Source: Fragilariopsis cylindrus CCMP1102 (lineage: Eukaryota > Bacillariophyta > Bacillariophyceae > Bacillariales > Bacillariaceae). Taken from it: 64,000 nucleotides of DNA. Shown piece by piece: positions 1 to 12,904 of this stretch; positions within the stretch are counted from its first letter, which is position 1; the number at the start of each line of letters is the position of its first letter. The notes under the pieces are model-generated. The model did not search any database. It saw only the letters and a program-made list of their open reading frames with translations, and was not told the origin of the DNA. The position numbers and the translations under genes are program-made. Where the stretch lies: NCBI GenBank assembly GCA_900095095.1, contig FMBT01000360.1, forward strand, positions 62,001 through 126,000. The letters are read 5' to 3'.

Positions 1-9
1 TCATTTTGG

Positions 10-2063
10 TCACTTCCTTGAGCTCTTTTTTGGCTTCTCTGATATTTTCTTTAGAAAATGAGGAGCAGCAAAAGGTGTTGAAGCGCTAGCAGAAGTTTCC
101 ATCGCAGCTTCCTCTATTACTTCTTCTGTTCCATAACGATCAATCAATATTTCAGAATCTTTTGTTTTTTTGGTCTTCATTCTAATTTGTTGAGAAGGGG
201 GTTGAATTGCTAAACTTCGTTGTATCATAACTCTTTTCATTGCCTCGTACACACCAAATTGTATTCCAATCATCGGAACGACACTCATTAATCTTGGGGT
301 AAGCCCACGGTAAAACGTGTTGATTCCCTCCTCTCTCGCAACACGAAGTCCACAGTCTATAATCCCTTTGTATGGTATATTGCCTTTCATTGCTACCTGT
401 GTGACCAATCTGGTCTTGATAGTATCCATGGGGATCATAATACATACGCATGCGGCACTAGCAACACAACCCATGATTGTATTTTCGTAGTTTTTAGCCG
501 GTCGATCGGACATGATGTTCCGAACTCGTTTAAGTTGTTGAAAGAAAGTCCATGTCAAAGCATATGATGGAATTTTTCCTACCAATCCTGGCCACCAACC
601 GGTATAGAAGCCCATCACCTATAATAATAGCATACGATATTGAGGATAATAAGAGAGATGGATGAGTAAAACAAACATGATGCTTTTCTCGTATATATTA
701 CAGTATGTATGCATTTTCGGTCATAACTTACCCCGCGATCCGTATATAGACCACTAGAGGCAGAAATCAAATTAGGATAATTCCCCGCCATAATATTCTG
801 GCAAAAATAAATAAAAGAAAAAGGTCAACCTGGTGAGGAAAAAAAAAACTTCAAACAGCGACAATCAAATCATACATTTACTTCGTTGTGTTTGGAAGTC
901 TTGGGGAAGTCGAAAGTATAGTATAATAGCAGTACTTACATCTGTAATCATCATTTGTGGAGTTGAAACGACGGAACAACAAATCGTTGCAATGGCACTT
1001 GAAATAAAATCAAGACCGGGTCCCATTTTTTCTTTATTCCGTTCCAATTTTGGATTCGATTCGACTAAAGAACTCATTTGTGCACGAACAGCTTCAAGCA
1101 CAGCGAAATTAAATGCACCACTGTTATAATGTATTTTTAAAATATTAGAAACAAAACAAAGAAGAAGAAAATCAATGAGTAAAATATACTAATTTTAAAT
1201 AAATGCATGATGCACTCCGAGGATTGTCAACGAAACAAGAGAAGAATTTAGAAAAAAAAAAACGGCGAAACATAGAAAAACTTACTGTGGCAATGATAAA
1301 ATGAAATTTGCCCCTGCTCCGACACTCAATCTACGAAACATCTGAGGTTTTATCAAATCCCTTAGGGTTAATCTAGATGGCCCCACAGTGGATTGCATCA
1401 TAGTTTTCATAGTATTTGCAGGATGCATTACGGTTTGTGCGATACTCCTTGAAACAGCTCCACTAACCATACTCTCCCAAAAATATAGAGGACGCATTGC
1501 TGTTGCTGCTGTTGTTGTAGCTGCTGCTGCTGTTGATCCTCCACGAGGTGTAGTAGTATTTTCATCTTCATTATTGGTAGAACTACTAGTAGCAGATGTC
1601 ATTTGGGTAGTTTTAGCATTGGTTGCAATGCTGCTGCTCTGACTCCTTCTTTTTCTCATAAAAGAAGAAGAAGAAGAAGAAGCCTGTTCTAACGACGATG
1701 ATAACGACTCTGACGGCGATGAGATATGTTTCAAATGTGGTTTCATCGTCAATGCAATTTCTGAAGCTTCTTCTGAATGATCTATAAACGCAAATCTAGT
1801 TGCACGTGCTTCTTCGTCGACACCATGGTCGTAAAATTCTCGTTCTCGAAGCTTACTATTGTTATTATTATTATTACTTAACGATGCTGTTGCTGTTGAT
1901 GCTACTGTCGCTATCGACTTTGATTTCGACTTGGCAGCATGTTGTAGAATACCCGGTCGGGATAAGGCTCTTTGAAGGCCAAGAGCGACTGGATGAATAG
2001 TACTACTCCTGCGTTGTTTGCTACTACTATCACCCTTTTTATATTATTTCGTGACAATCCCAT
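10..2063 (-). CDS. Mitochondrial carrier family (SLC25-type) transporter, four exons, N-terminus uncertain
   Basis: Inner-membrane solute carrier; the substrate cannot be told. Exons read 1286-2063, 940-1120, 732-797 and 10-618, with GTAAG donors and AG acceptors that keep phase. All three carrier repeats carry the signature: MHPANTMKTMMQ in repeat 1, a weaker STPQMMITD in repeat 2, and IPMDTIKTRLVTQ in repeat 3. The 22-codon third exon encodes NIMAGNYPNLISASSG, which joins repeat 2 to the GFYTGWWPGLVGKIPS segment. The N-terminal extension, rich in Ser, Asn and Thr and about 170 residues or more, is longer than usual. Its frame is open only to position 2046; one extra base in the T run at 2036-2040 would connect it to a Met at 2063, which I chose tentatively. 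The last 60 residues are charged (Lys/Glu/Ser). The gene is divergent from PPIL4. Family certain, start uncertain. Confidence 0.85.
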
Positions 2064-2717
2064 CCATATTCCTCCTCCTCCTCCTCCGCTAACATTAGCA
2101 AAACAAGTTTCGATCGAAGTTGATATCAGTATCACGAGAATCAACATCAATGATGATAATGACGATGATGATGATATAAAACGACTTTTCTTTTTGTTAT
2201 TTATCATCGTCGCATTCGGCGTCGCATTCGTCATCGCCGTCGTCGTCATCGTTGTTGTTACACACATACACACTTATGCTTGCAACCTATCCGTCTATTG
2301 CAATTTCAATGCCAGTGCAGTGTTGCTTTCTTGTATTGCTTTCTTGTATTGCTTTGAATCGACTAAATAATATTATTATTATGATGTTTCTGTTCTTTGT
2401 TCATCTTGCTCATACAATTGTGCCGAACAGCTGGGTACGAGGTCGCACATAGAAAACACAACATCACTAACCACAAAATAGAAAATTCAAAATCAATTTA
2501 TGGACGATGACTGCCGACGCGTTCTCATTTTACGTGAATGAATGGTGAGATTGAACTCAACAAGATTCAAGATTTAGATACGCCGAAAAGAGTCGAGTAT
2601 CTGTTCGTCCTTCGTTCTGATTATAAAATAATTTATTCTTGAATTTCTAGAATATTAATTAATTCGCAACACAACACAACGACCATGGCAACAAAACAAT
2701 AATTACAGTGCCTTACC
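2064..2717. promoter_or_regulatory. Divergent intergenic region between mitochondrial carrier and PPIL4
   Basis: This holds the 5' sides of two genes that point away from each other. The open frames here on both strands are low-complexity (GAT/ATC, CCT runs) and look spurious. In the carrier frame a hydrophobic stretch (LMLILVILIS) lies just upstream of 2063, so part of this region may be coding if the carrier starts further upstream. No clear core promoter motif was recognised. Confidence 0.35.
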
Positions 2718-3507
2718 ATGTCTATCTTATTAGAAACGACACTCGGAGACTTGGTAATCGATCTTGACGTGGATGGTTCTCCTGCTCTATGTAAGAATAT
2801 TGTGAAATTGTGCAAGGTACGGTACTACACAGAAAATCTAGTTTATAACGTTCAACCGAATCGATTTTTTCAGTTGGGAGATCCTCGTGGAGATGGGATC
2901 GGAGGTGCCTGTATTTATGGTGTTTTGGATGCTTACGATACCGCACGGAAAATAAAAATAAACAATGCTGCCCAACAGAAACAAAACCAAAAACAAAATA
3001 ATAGCACTAAACCAAATGTTATGCTTAGCAAACGTCGATTCCTTAAGAGTGATATGGGACGTCCCCTAACCGAAAATGAATGTCAACAACGAGGAATGGT
3101 AGTGGCAACAGAATTAGGTGGAATCGCTGACACAATTGGTTCTCAACTTTTAATTACTATCGCTGATGGTCCTGATCGTGCATTAGATGGTTTTCGTAAC
3201 AATCACAACAACAGCAGCAGCAGCAGCAGCAATAATAACAACTTGACAACAACAACATCATCAAACGAACCGTTAACGGCACAAATATTTCGATCTGTTG
3301 GGACAGTAGTAGAAGATGACAATGATGTATTGACTAAAATGAACTCCGCATATTGTGATGCAAATGGTCGACCTTATGCAGACGTACGAGTAATTCGTGC
3401 ATTGGTCATTGACGATCCATTCGATGATCCGACCGGGATGGATCAACTACTTGTGGATCGTGGTGTTACCGTCATCAAAGTCAATAACGATGATGATAAT
3501 AATAATA

Positions 3508-3552
<45 letters not shown>

Positions 3553-4854
3553 GCAATAAACAAATGGACGACGATGACGACGACGACGAAATCATGTACA
3601 AAGTAATGGCATCTCCTGAGTATGAACGACCGCCTGAAGAGATTGTAGAAACACGAATCCGAGCTGATCAGATTGATGATGATAATGCTGACGATGAGAT
3701 TGATTTAGAAAAAATTCGAAAACAAGAAGAGGAACGCTATAAACGTGAAGATAAATCAAGAGCCGTGGTACTAGAAATGTTGGGAGATCTACCTAGTGCC
3801 GATATGACAGCACCAGAAAACGTCCTTTTCGTTTGTAAGCTTAATCCTGTAACGGAAGACGATGACTTAGATCTTATTTTTTCTCGCTTTGATGAAAAGG
3901 TTAAGGCTGATATTGTCCGAGATTCGAAGACGGGTGCGTCTCTACAATATGCTTTCGTAGAATTTACTACCAAGGAGCGAGCCACGGAGGCCTACTTTAA
4001 AATGAATAATGCGCTCGTCGACGATCGAAGAATTAAGGTTGATTTTAGTCAGAGTGTCTCTAAGGTTTGGGATAAATTTAATCAAGTCAAACGGCGAGGT
4101 TCTTCTTCCACCGACAGGAAAAATAACAATAACAACGTCATGCCTCGAGATCCTTTCAAGGAACAGAAATTGCCATTGGGGCGACCGCACCAGCATCAGC
4201 AACAACAACAACAACAGAAGCAGAAGCAGGCACCACGCCGGGACAATCGCTCTGGAAATAGCAACAACATGAGTAACGAACAAAGAAGTGGGGGAAATTC
4301 AAGCAACGACCATAATCAACGCCATCACTATCAACGTGAGGACATACATCATAGTTCATCTAATAATAGGGAGCGTAACCGCGATAGGAATAGCGCCGTC
4401 GATGGTAACAATAGAGAAAGGAATAAATCTCATCGTGATGATGAACGTCATCGATATCGTGATGATCGTCGTGATGATCGCCGTGATAATCGTACACATC
4501 CAGCACAGAGGAATCGTGATCGTGATCATCACAGTAGAGATGACGAAAATGATAGAGGAAGACCCACACGAACGAGGCAAGCATCTCCCGAAAACAATCA
4601 TCGTAGTGGGTCTAAATACGAAGAAAGATATAGAAGGGACGATAGGGATCGACGTCGTCGCAGTCGTAGTCGTAGTCGAAGCGACGACGACGACGACGAA
4701 AAAAAGGGAACGAAAACGCAGTAGAAAAAAGAGCAGCCATCGTAAGCACGAAAAACGGGATCGCAAGCACAGTCGTCACCGCGAAGTTCGCCATCATAAG
4801 GAAAGGGACTCAGGATCGAGACATCGCCGACGCAGTCCAAGTAGCTCTGTATAA
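2718..4854 (+). CDS. PPIL4: Cyclophilin-type peptidyl-prolyl isomerase with RRM (PPIL4 family), frame break near the 3' end
   Basis: A nuclear, spliceosome-associated cyclophilin. The N-terminus (MSILLETTLGDLVIDL, residues 1-170) is a cyclophilin-like domain with FFQLGDPRGDGIGG. A long acidic insert follows, including a run of Asp encoded by GAT repeats (3510-3552). The RRM at about residues 365-450 has RNP-like VLFVCKLNP and YAFVEF. The tail is rich in Arg, Ser, Asp and His like SR proteins. The uninterrupted frame stops at 4724 (ending KKGTKTQ). Directly after a run of seven A (4699-4705) the +1 frame continues as an RS/RK-rich tail, KRSRKKSSHRKH to RRRSPSSSV, ending at 4854. An extra A in the sequence is therefore likely, and the protein is about 710 residues rather than 668. 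The 3' end lies 90 bp from the convergent kinesin gene. Confidence 0.9.
3490..3552 (+). repeat. GAT/AAT trinucleotide microsatellite inside PPIL4
   Basis: An uninterrupted GAT array preceded by AAT repeats encodes an Asn/Asp run in the acidic insert between the cyclophilin and RRM domains. Length variation would stay in frame. Confidence 0.85.
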
Positions 4855-4944
4855 ATGCGGAGAGCACAAAATAGCCAAAGTAATAATAAATTTCGTCTAC
4901 TTTAGATTTTATACTAGTTTACCTTCACCACAATTAGGAGATTA

Positions 4945-7900
4945 TTAAGTTTTGTTTTCGCGTAATTTACGCATGCGATCCGCATGTCGCTTCGCGGCAA
5001 GTTCGCTACGGGTCATCCCGCTTTCATCTGCACCAGCACTATCTCCTCCGTCACTTTCATAGCGTTGCGTCATCTTCTCCAATAGTAGATGCTCTTTCCC
5101 TTTAAATTTCTCCATGATAATATCAATACGATTGACCTTGCTTGTGTCGTATTTTTCAAGAAGTGTTAATACTTGTGTGCGGATTTCTCCTATTTCTTCA
5201 GTGGCTACAGTCGAAGTAGCACTTGTCGCACTCGCGCTGCTAGTGGTCGCTATAGATGAAGAACCAGTAATTTTTGAAGGGGTGCGTCTAGTGGTAGTGG
5301 TTCCATTACTGCTTGGTCGAGCACGAGACCCAAGGACTTGAGCTTTACGAGCACGAAGATTAGCGGCCGAAGAAGCCTCCTTCGCAGTACGAAGTTCAGT
5401 GGTCCTCTTTTCCAGCAGTCGTTCCTTCTCCACCAACTTCTGCTGTATTGACTCCTGCTCTCTGGACAATGATTTGACATTCTTCTGCAATTTTCCCATT
5501 TCCTTTCTAGACTTCTCTAGTTCTTCCACAGCCTCCTCTCTTGCATTCTTCTCTTTCTCCCAACGTTTCGCCATTTCGTTGTTGTTCTTGCGAAGTACTT
5601 CGAGAGTTTTGTTATCACTGGCTTGGGATTTTCGGTTTGCATTTAAACCCGATAGCTTGTCTTGAATACGAGTATTATCCTTCTTCAAAATGTTCAACTG
5701 GCTGTCCGTCTTTTGTTTCTGTCTCGTAAGTGTCTTCATCTCGTCGGTGAGCGCCTTTACCGTTTCTTCCATGTTTTTCGATGAAACATTTCGCTGTGCG
5801 GCTCCTATGTTGATACGACGAACACGAGTCGCAAATAGTAACGCATGGATACTCTCATCGTATGCTATATCAACAGGAGTTACAGCCACAATCATCATGG
5901 TTCTAGAATTTCCTCCTAGGGAATCCTGTAGTAGATATGTTAATTTACTGTCACGGTAGGGAATGTGCGACGATTTACGATCAAGCGCTTCCATCACATT
6001 ACCAAGGGCGGAAAGGCTCTTGTTAATGTGTCCAGCCTCCTTCATGTGATCTCCTGCGACCTCGCTCTTCTTCACACGTTCTGACCCTGCAAGATCGACC
6101 AAGAATAAAGTACCCTTGTTGCCATCTTGTCCCTCGAAACCTGACGTAATATCAACCCAAAGAACCATATGTGAACGACTACTAGTTTCGTTAAGGCTGG
6201 TAGAAGCTGTTGCGCGATTCTTGTTACCTTTCCCAAGTAGAGTGAAAACGTCATCGATCGAATCGACTTTCTCCTTCGTGAGATTTGGTACCTCAATGCG
6301 ACCTTCCTTACTTCTTCGGATATCCAATGATGATTTTCCACCAGCTTTTTGTGCCTCCTTTCTCTTTTCTTCCAGCGAAGCACCACTAGAACCTAGTAAA
6401 TCATAGCACTCGTCATTGTAGATTTCAAGCTATGTGGATAATAAGGAGTAGAGTGGTGAGTAGATGCCTAGCCGCAAAGCATACGTACAATATTATATAT
6501 GTCCGATCAAATAACAAAAAACTTACCATTCCGATTTCAACAGAGTAAACAAAGTTAGCAGGGGCTTCTTCTCGCTCCTCTTGGGATTTGAATAGAATAG
6601 AATTCGTTTTTTCTTGTTGTTGCTTGAGGGTTAACAAATGGAAGACCTTTTGAATAGTACGGTAACTAATACCCCGTTGGTTGTTCTCAGCAACTCCCTC
6701 CATGGTGTATGTTTTTCCACTCCCTGTTTGACCGTAAGCAAAGATACACGCATTGAATCCATCAACAACAGAGAGCGCGATCGGCTCGACGTCCTGAAAA
6801 ATGCTTTGTTGTCCCTGGTCCTGCCCCCATACACGATCAAAGGCAAAACTCTTCCATTTATTGGTTCTGCTATCAAAACAACCAAGCTCTGTTTCACTGA
6901 GAGATTCAACAACATTATTTGCTCCGTTTTGTATTTCCTTAATACTACTAGGTCTGATACGGCAGAAAACCTGGATATTTCCTTGCAGACTGAGCATCTT
7001 CGAGAGTAACTGATTGTTGTAGTCACGTTGAGCGTTACATCTTTTCTGGAGCGTTCGTAATTCATCTGTCATTTCTTCTGGGTCTCCGTTCGTAATAATA
7101 TCTTCTATTTTAGTTGCGGTGTCATCGGACAAAAGATTCTCACCAGCAGAAGAGTTTCCAATTGCGGTGATACGAGACATTTGTGTAGACACTCCAGTCT
7201 CTCCACTCGCATAAAGTTGTTTCTGAAGCACCTTGATATCTTCCTCTAATCGTTTCACATGTGTTTCTCCCATCCTTCGTTGCTCCTTCAATTTACCGTA
7301 TTCAACCTCGAGTTCTTTGTATTTCTTTCTTTCTTCTGAAAGTTTTAATTCTAATCTTTTAATTGAGTTCGGAGAGTTTGATCGAACTCTACGAGACCTG
7401 CTCACCTTATACACGTCTTCCATATTCATAATATCTGAATGATAAACGGAAGAAGAGGCTGATCCCCGACTCCTCATGGATGTATCATCACGGATTTTTC
7501 TTCGAGAGGCTTGCCTTGTGATATCATGGGACTGTGCAACCTCTGTTTCTCTCTTGCTTACAATCAAGTGTGCTTCTGCTTCAGCAAGTTTCCCTTGGTA
7601 GTCGATAGTTCTTGTTCGAGTGTTGTCACGTTTTCCTCAGCCTTGGTAACACGTTCTTCCATGCCAGTTACTAAGACAGCCATTTCCTTTTCCTTCTTCA
7701 TCACATCCTCCTTAGAACGACGAAGTTGTAACTGCAATTGTTTAACCAATTCACTCTGGACCTCCACCCCTTCTTGATTTCTGGTTTGAGAGTCCTTGGT
7801 GACCGCCATCGACATTTCAGCATCGTCTACCATCTGTTGAAGGGATGCATTTTCTTCTGCCAATATATCGAGTTGATCCTTAAGTCCGGTAATTTCTGCT

Positions 7901-9202
7901 TCTCGTTCCTTAGCGAATTCTGCACGAACATCGGCTGATGCAAGATCTCTTCCTCTCTTTTCTGCCTCAAAACGAGCCTCGTCGAACCGTTCATTAACGG
8001 CCTCTAATTCTTCCACTATTGCGTCCCGATCTTTTTTGGCATTCCTTAGAGCAGCATCCAAACTAGTAATCTCATCCTTCAATGCATCTGTTTCCTCGCT
8101 AGATGCAACCATTTGCCCCATAACTTTGGATGCATTGGCATTGCCTTGCGCAATACTCTTTAGGTTGTTCACTTCGTGTCTATGTTGTGCTCGGATGTCA
8201 TCAAGTTTGCTCGTAACTTCTTGAGCATCAAATTCAACGGCCTTCAGTTCTTCTTGCGTTAATAATAGTTCCTCCTTGGTCAATTCGAGCTCCTCGCGTA
8301 GTTTGTGTTCTTCTTCTAGTCGTGTGACATTCTCTTCCTGCAAGACTTGAATGAGTTCTTTGTCTTTTTCGGAAGCCTTCATACCTTCAGACATCAATTT
8401 TCCAGCTTGTGCTGAGACAGATTTGGCAGCCTCCGAATTATTAGTTTTTCTTCCGTTTGAGACAACAATGCCTCAGTTTCGATAAGTTGCTCCGTTACTA
8501 ATTCTAATTCATCTTCAAGCTTTTTGACATAGGCTTCGTCTACGTCACTAGTGGGAGATTTTGTATAATTATTTTGGCCTTTACCGGGGGTTGATGGGTC
8601 AAATGCATTGTCAATCGCTGCTTCTGCTCTAGCATCTTCTAATTCGACGATGTGTCGTTCTCGCTCAATCTCCAATTCCAAACGCGTTTCTTCAAATTCA
8701 CTTTCCTTGAAGGCTAATTCTTCGTGTACGGCATCGCATTCGTCTCGAAGCGCTGCAAGGTTTCCCTCAATCTCCCGATGCTTTGCCTCATCGTCGTCTT
8801 GATCTTGTTCAGCTTGACGACGAAGTTTTTGTTCTACCTTAAGTTTGGACCGACTGTCACTGAGCGCTTTCTCGAGAGAAGCCAATTGGGGTGCGATATT
8901 TTCGAGTTGACCGGATAGTGCAGAATTTGCGGCGGACGAATCGGAAAGCTTTTCCTCTGTATATTGTTTGGTCACAATCAAGTAATGTATGTTAGTAAGT
9001 CAGTTATTTATTTTACTTCACACACAAAATAGGACACACATCTCACATATCGCTTTTTGACAAACTTACGCATTTTTGCCAATTCGGCATCTAATTCTTC
9101 TTCCAGTTCACGAGAGCTAGCAATATACTCATCGAAGGCAGATTGCAAAGCAGCAAGCTCCGCCTCCCTTTCCTCCATTGTCGGAGGCATATTGACCGGC
9201 AT
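4945..9202 (-). CDS. Kinesin-14 family motor with long N-terminal coiled coil and C-terminal extension
   Basis: Microtubule motor, probably minus-end directed. Exons: 9070-9202, 6527-8956 and 4945-6429, joined by GTAAGT/AG introns; the first join gives ELAKM-QEKLSDSS and the second gives VEIGM-LEIYNDECYDLL. The N-terminal half of about 700 residues is almost all charged coiled coil. The kinesin-14 neck SLQGNIQVFCRIRP leads into the motor, with P-loop GQTGSGKT (near 6735), switch I SSRSH, switch II DLAGSE and HIPYRDSKLTYLLQ. After the motor there are about 250 more residues with coiled coil and a basic C-terminus, so the motor is internal rather than strictly C-terminal. Two one-base gaps break the frame, in the T runs at 8455-8459 and 7589-7591 (plus-strand letters); the frame after each continues the coiled coil smoothly. 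Subfamily by neck and motor only. Confidence 0.9.
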
Positions 9203-9705
9203 GATTATATATAGATGTGTCCTCCTCCTACCAGAAAATTTCCAATGAAGACAGTATCTTGGTTCTTAGACCTGATAGCTTAACAAAGCAGAGACTTCGG
9301 TATACAATTTAATTCTAATGGGTATGTCGTCGTCACCCTACCGTAATGCAATATTTACAAGTTCAGTAGATAAATAAAATGACATGAAGTGACGAGTGAT
9401 GTTAATGAAAATAAATCCAAAGTCGAAAGTCGTCGTTTTGCATTGCTTCGCGCGCCCCGGCATTGTGCTGTACAATTTGACCGTTAGACAGCACGAACAA
9501 AGTCTCCTTTAATTAATTAGTCCCGACACGAACCGAATGTTTATTGAACATTATTAGGGACGACCCTGCCGAAATTCAAAATAAAAAGCAATAAAGCTTT
9601 ATTATTCTTATGTGTATGAAATCGTGAAATACGCTTGATAGCTTGTAGCTTGACTTCATTTTGATGCTAGCTAGCACAAACAAGAAACAAGCGAAACGAA
9701 CAACA
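9203..9705. promoter_or_regulatory. Divergent intergenic region between kinesin and MED31
   Basis: About 500 bp shared by the 5' ends of two divergent genes. Moderately AT-rich; no coding potential and no recognised regulatory motif. The second half contains ATTAATTAG and AATAAAAAGCAATAAAGC stretches. Confidence 0.35.
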
Positions 9706-10173
9706 ATGGCGGATACAAGCCAAGCCAATGAGGCTGATGAGACGGTAAAGCTACCGGAAAATCGGTTTGAGTTGGAATTAGAATTTGTTCAATCTCTGGC
9801 GTCGCCAGCTTATCTTCACTATCTTGCTAGTATGTCGAACGACGAGGGCCAATCTTTGCTATTGGATCCTCAATTCAAGGCATTCCTATCGTACCTACAA
9901 AAAACATGGAGTCAACCCGAATATAGTATTTATATTACATACCCACATTCACTTTATTTCCTCGACTTGTTGATAAACAACGACGCCGTATGTCGAGAAT
10001 TGGCGCAAGTTTCATTTCGAAACTTCTGTCATCAACAACAATTCTACGCATGGCAAAATCGATTCATTACGTTATACGGTGGTGGTGAGAAAAAGGATAC
10101 ACCGGATGAACATAATGCGTCCACGACAGTAGCTCAACAGCCTGATGTCGCTATGACTCCGAATGTGTCATGA
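9706..10173 (+). CDS. MED31: Mediator complex subunit 31 (SOH1)
   Basis: A subunit of the middle module of Mediator, linking transcription factors to RNA polymerase II. The core is diagnostic: RFELELEFVQSLASPAYLHYLA, then FKAFLSYLQKTWSQPEY and FRNFCHQQQFYAWQNR (the Med31 fold, about 100 residues). I start at 9706 (context CAACAATGGCG); an in-frame ATG at 9664 would add 14 residues. The C-terminal 30 residues are polar and not conserved. Single exon, 155 residues, close to the usual length. The 3' end is 180 bp from the convergent ALG12 gene. Confidence 0.95.
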   Translation: MADTSQANEADETVKLPENRFELELEFVQSLASPAYLHYLASMSNDEGQSLLLDPQFKAFLSYLQKTWSQPEYSIYITYPHSLYFLDLLINNDAVCRELAQVSFRNFCHQQQFYAWQNRFITLYGGGEKKDTPDEHNASTTVAQQPDVAMTPNVS

Positions 10174-10353
10174 CGAAAGGACTATTGTCTCATTCATAAA
10201 AAAAAATTAGATGCACACGATGTACCATTAAAAATAAATATGATCATATTATTATGAAAATAAAAAGTAAAGTCAGTAATTAGTCTATGAACAATTTATC
10301 TATATATTGTATTGTTGTTATTATAACAAATATTGTACATCCTTAGTCCCCTC

Positions 10354-12424
10354 TTACGTCCAATTTCGTCTCTCTAAAATAAAAATTGTTTCTTCTGTAA
10401 CGATCTTGCGCTCACGAAGGCTCAGTCTAGGTTTTCCTTGCTGCGTGTGAATCACATTAAATATTGACGGTAAAATATTTGGATCTTCTGAAAGCAAGTG
10501 CGTAAATTGCTCGTATCGATCATCTTGTCCCACAGACATACCCTCTTCGTAGCCATCCTTACTGAACTTCCATTCAATACTTGGTGATGTCACTGTTTGA
10601 GCTGCTGCTCGCTGTCCAAAGAGAGAAACACCTGACATGGCCGCAGCAACATCAACATGAACGTATATCGGTGATAGATTATTTTTCGACACATCATCAT
10701 CAGAAGAAGAAGAAGACGATGCAACATTCTGGACATGCAAAGATAATTCCCTAAGAGCGTCACCACCACTATAGTTTGATTTGCTCACAGCAACAAAGGC
10801 TAAACTCCCACATAAAGTCAAGATTAAACAAAGTAATCCACAACCAAAACCGAATCGTGCAATAAACGAGACAACATAAGCTTTGTCCTTATTATACAGT
10901 GGTGATGGAAATGCAAGACGCGCCAGTTTGGACAAACCGACAGCAGCTCCCAAGTTTAAAATAGGTAAGGCAGGAAATCTATTTTTTAAAAGAATTCGTT
11001 TACATCATGTGAGCAAAGTTGGAGTTTTTTCTTTTTCTGAATGAATCTAATCAGATGCATGCAATATACAAGGTAGTAAAAGAATAGCATAGACTTACAT
11101 GAATCTCATTTCCTTATGACCTAAAAAGGAGTATAGTCCCACAAACCCAAAGATTGGTAGTATGAATCGTGACCATTGCGTGTCAACCAACATAGACGTT
11201 GAGACGGGAAGCCAGTTGGAACCATTGACGGCGCGATTATTATCATTATTATGATTGTCTTCCTTGATTTTTGGGTCCCTCCATCTTTGCTCCATAGCAA
11301 CAAGAACTTCTGCTATTCGAAAGATTGATAAAGGCACCAACAAAAGTGTGAACAACATAGCCTTGGGTAAGGCAGTTGTGAAGTACCAATGCCATGGTGA
11401 CAAGCCATATTCCTTCGACTTGCCGAGCACTGTATTAAAATAGAGAACTTCTCCCTCTGGCCATACTATTCGTTGCCATAATAGGCTGTCTATAGGTACC
11501 GTAAGGATCAGAGATACGATACCTGTTAAAATTCCAATCTTCAATGCGGTAGGTATGGATATTTGCCGATGAAATAACCAAGACATTCCCATAGACCCCA
11601 AGAGCAGTAGTAAATCACATCGAAAAATAACAGTCCCTATAACAAGTAATGCAGCCGCAGGTTTGATTTTATTCTGTATCCAATATGCGTATGATTGTAA
11701 AACTATAGACAATGCGAATGTATTCGGTAGCATCCGACTTGAGTAAAAGGGTATATGGAATTGACTTGCAGTTATAAGCAACAACCATGAGCCCGTTGTA
11801 ATATTGAATGGCGACGACGACGTCGACGATGATGATAATATTCCTGGTATTCGATCAACAACCAATGCAAGCCGTACCCATCCAAAGACATTAAATAACA
11901 TAAGACAAAAACGTGCAAGGAATTGGACAAAATTTGGATCGACTTCAATATTTAACAGTGTACATGGTAACAAAATGAAACGAGAAAGAAACGATAGAAT
12001 TATCGGTCCTGCAAATGTTCTTGGAACAACTAACGTATGTTAAAGGAAGAAAAAAGTGGTCCATAAAATGAGAAATCGAGATGACAAACAAAAAGAGCAT
12101 TTACGACAATTAATTATTAAATGGAATAATTATTTTGTATTTTGTTGTATGACACAAAAACAGAAACAGAAACACCTTTTATTGCAGCGTACCTCCTGGA
12201 TACTGTATATGGTCATATGGAAGAGTTGTATCATTTTCATCTCCCAACCAGAGAGTGTATTGTCGTTGTAGAGCGGGACTAATCCCATGATAGTATAAAT
12301 CATGGGTTGCTTGCAATTGAAATGATTCTTCGACCTTGCTATGTGGACAACTTATCAGATCATAGAGACACGATACAAATAAAAATGTTATCGATAACCA
12401 CAATCCTATTCGTCGTGCTGCCAT
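10354..12424 (-). CDS. ALG12: Dolichyl-P-Man:Man7GlcNAc2-PP-dolichol alpha-1,6-mannosyltransferase
   Basis: ER-membrane GT22 enzyme that adds the eighth mannose to the lipid-linked N-glycan precursor. Exons 12193-12424, 11099-12029 and 10354-10978; phases agree and give 595 residues. The first exon has the family hallmark [22 protein letters not shown] (lumenal catalytic region). The first splice join restores [12 protein letters not shown], and the second restores [17 protein letters not shown], the conserved HKE-RF motif that PIG-B, ALG9 and ALG12 share. Many hydrophobic helices follow the typical multi-pass plan. The KVEESF plus YDH-YPGVVPRTF combination favours ALG12 over ALG9, PIG-B or SMP3. 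The C-terminal domain after the last helices is about 150 residues and poorly conserved. Confidence 0.93.
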
Positions 12425-12904
12425 CCTAATAATTATTGATATGCTTGTATACTATATACTGAAGATCTCGTCGTCGTGGTATCGTCATATTAAATCCCAT
12501 CGTTCAAATACATAGTAAACGTTACGTTAATTTTAGAAAAAAAGATTTAATTTCTTTTTGTGAGATTAGATTTTAATATCGAATCACGAGTTGAGCTCCT
12601 GCAACATTTTTAAAAATTTTAAATAACAGGTACGAACACAAACACACAAACGAATATCACAAACATAAAGTAAAGTAAATGGATGTCGGAGTGATGGTCA
12701 ATTTCTTCGCTCACTTTAGGAAACAGTGTATTTTTTAATCTTCTACTTAATGAATATTACTCACAAGTTGCGATGTATGTCAGATTTTTGCTGTGTTAAT
12801 TGAAGTTAAATGCATACATATCGAGTTTGCTGCCGTTGTAAATTGTAAATTCTGTAGAATAATAACGTCAATAGTATCATAATGCACAAATACAACACAT
12901 CACC
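12425..12904. promoter_or_regulatory. Divergent intergenic region between ALG12 and the Smr-domain gene
   Basis: About 480 bp, AT-rich, no open frame of note. Contains a CACAAACACACAAACG stretch near 12637. Probably a shared promoter region; no motif could be assigned. Confidence 0.35.

Noticed and set aside
1972-2370. Plus-strand frame opposite the mitochondrial carrier 5' end
   Set aside because: Made of GAT/CCT simple repeats; the minus strand carries the better explanation.
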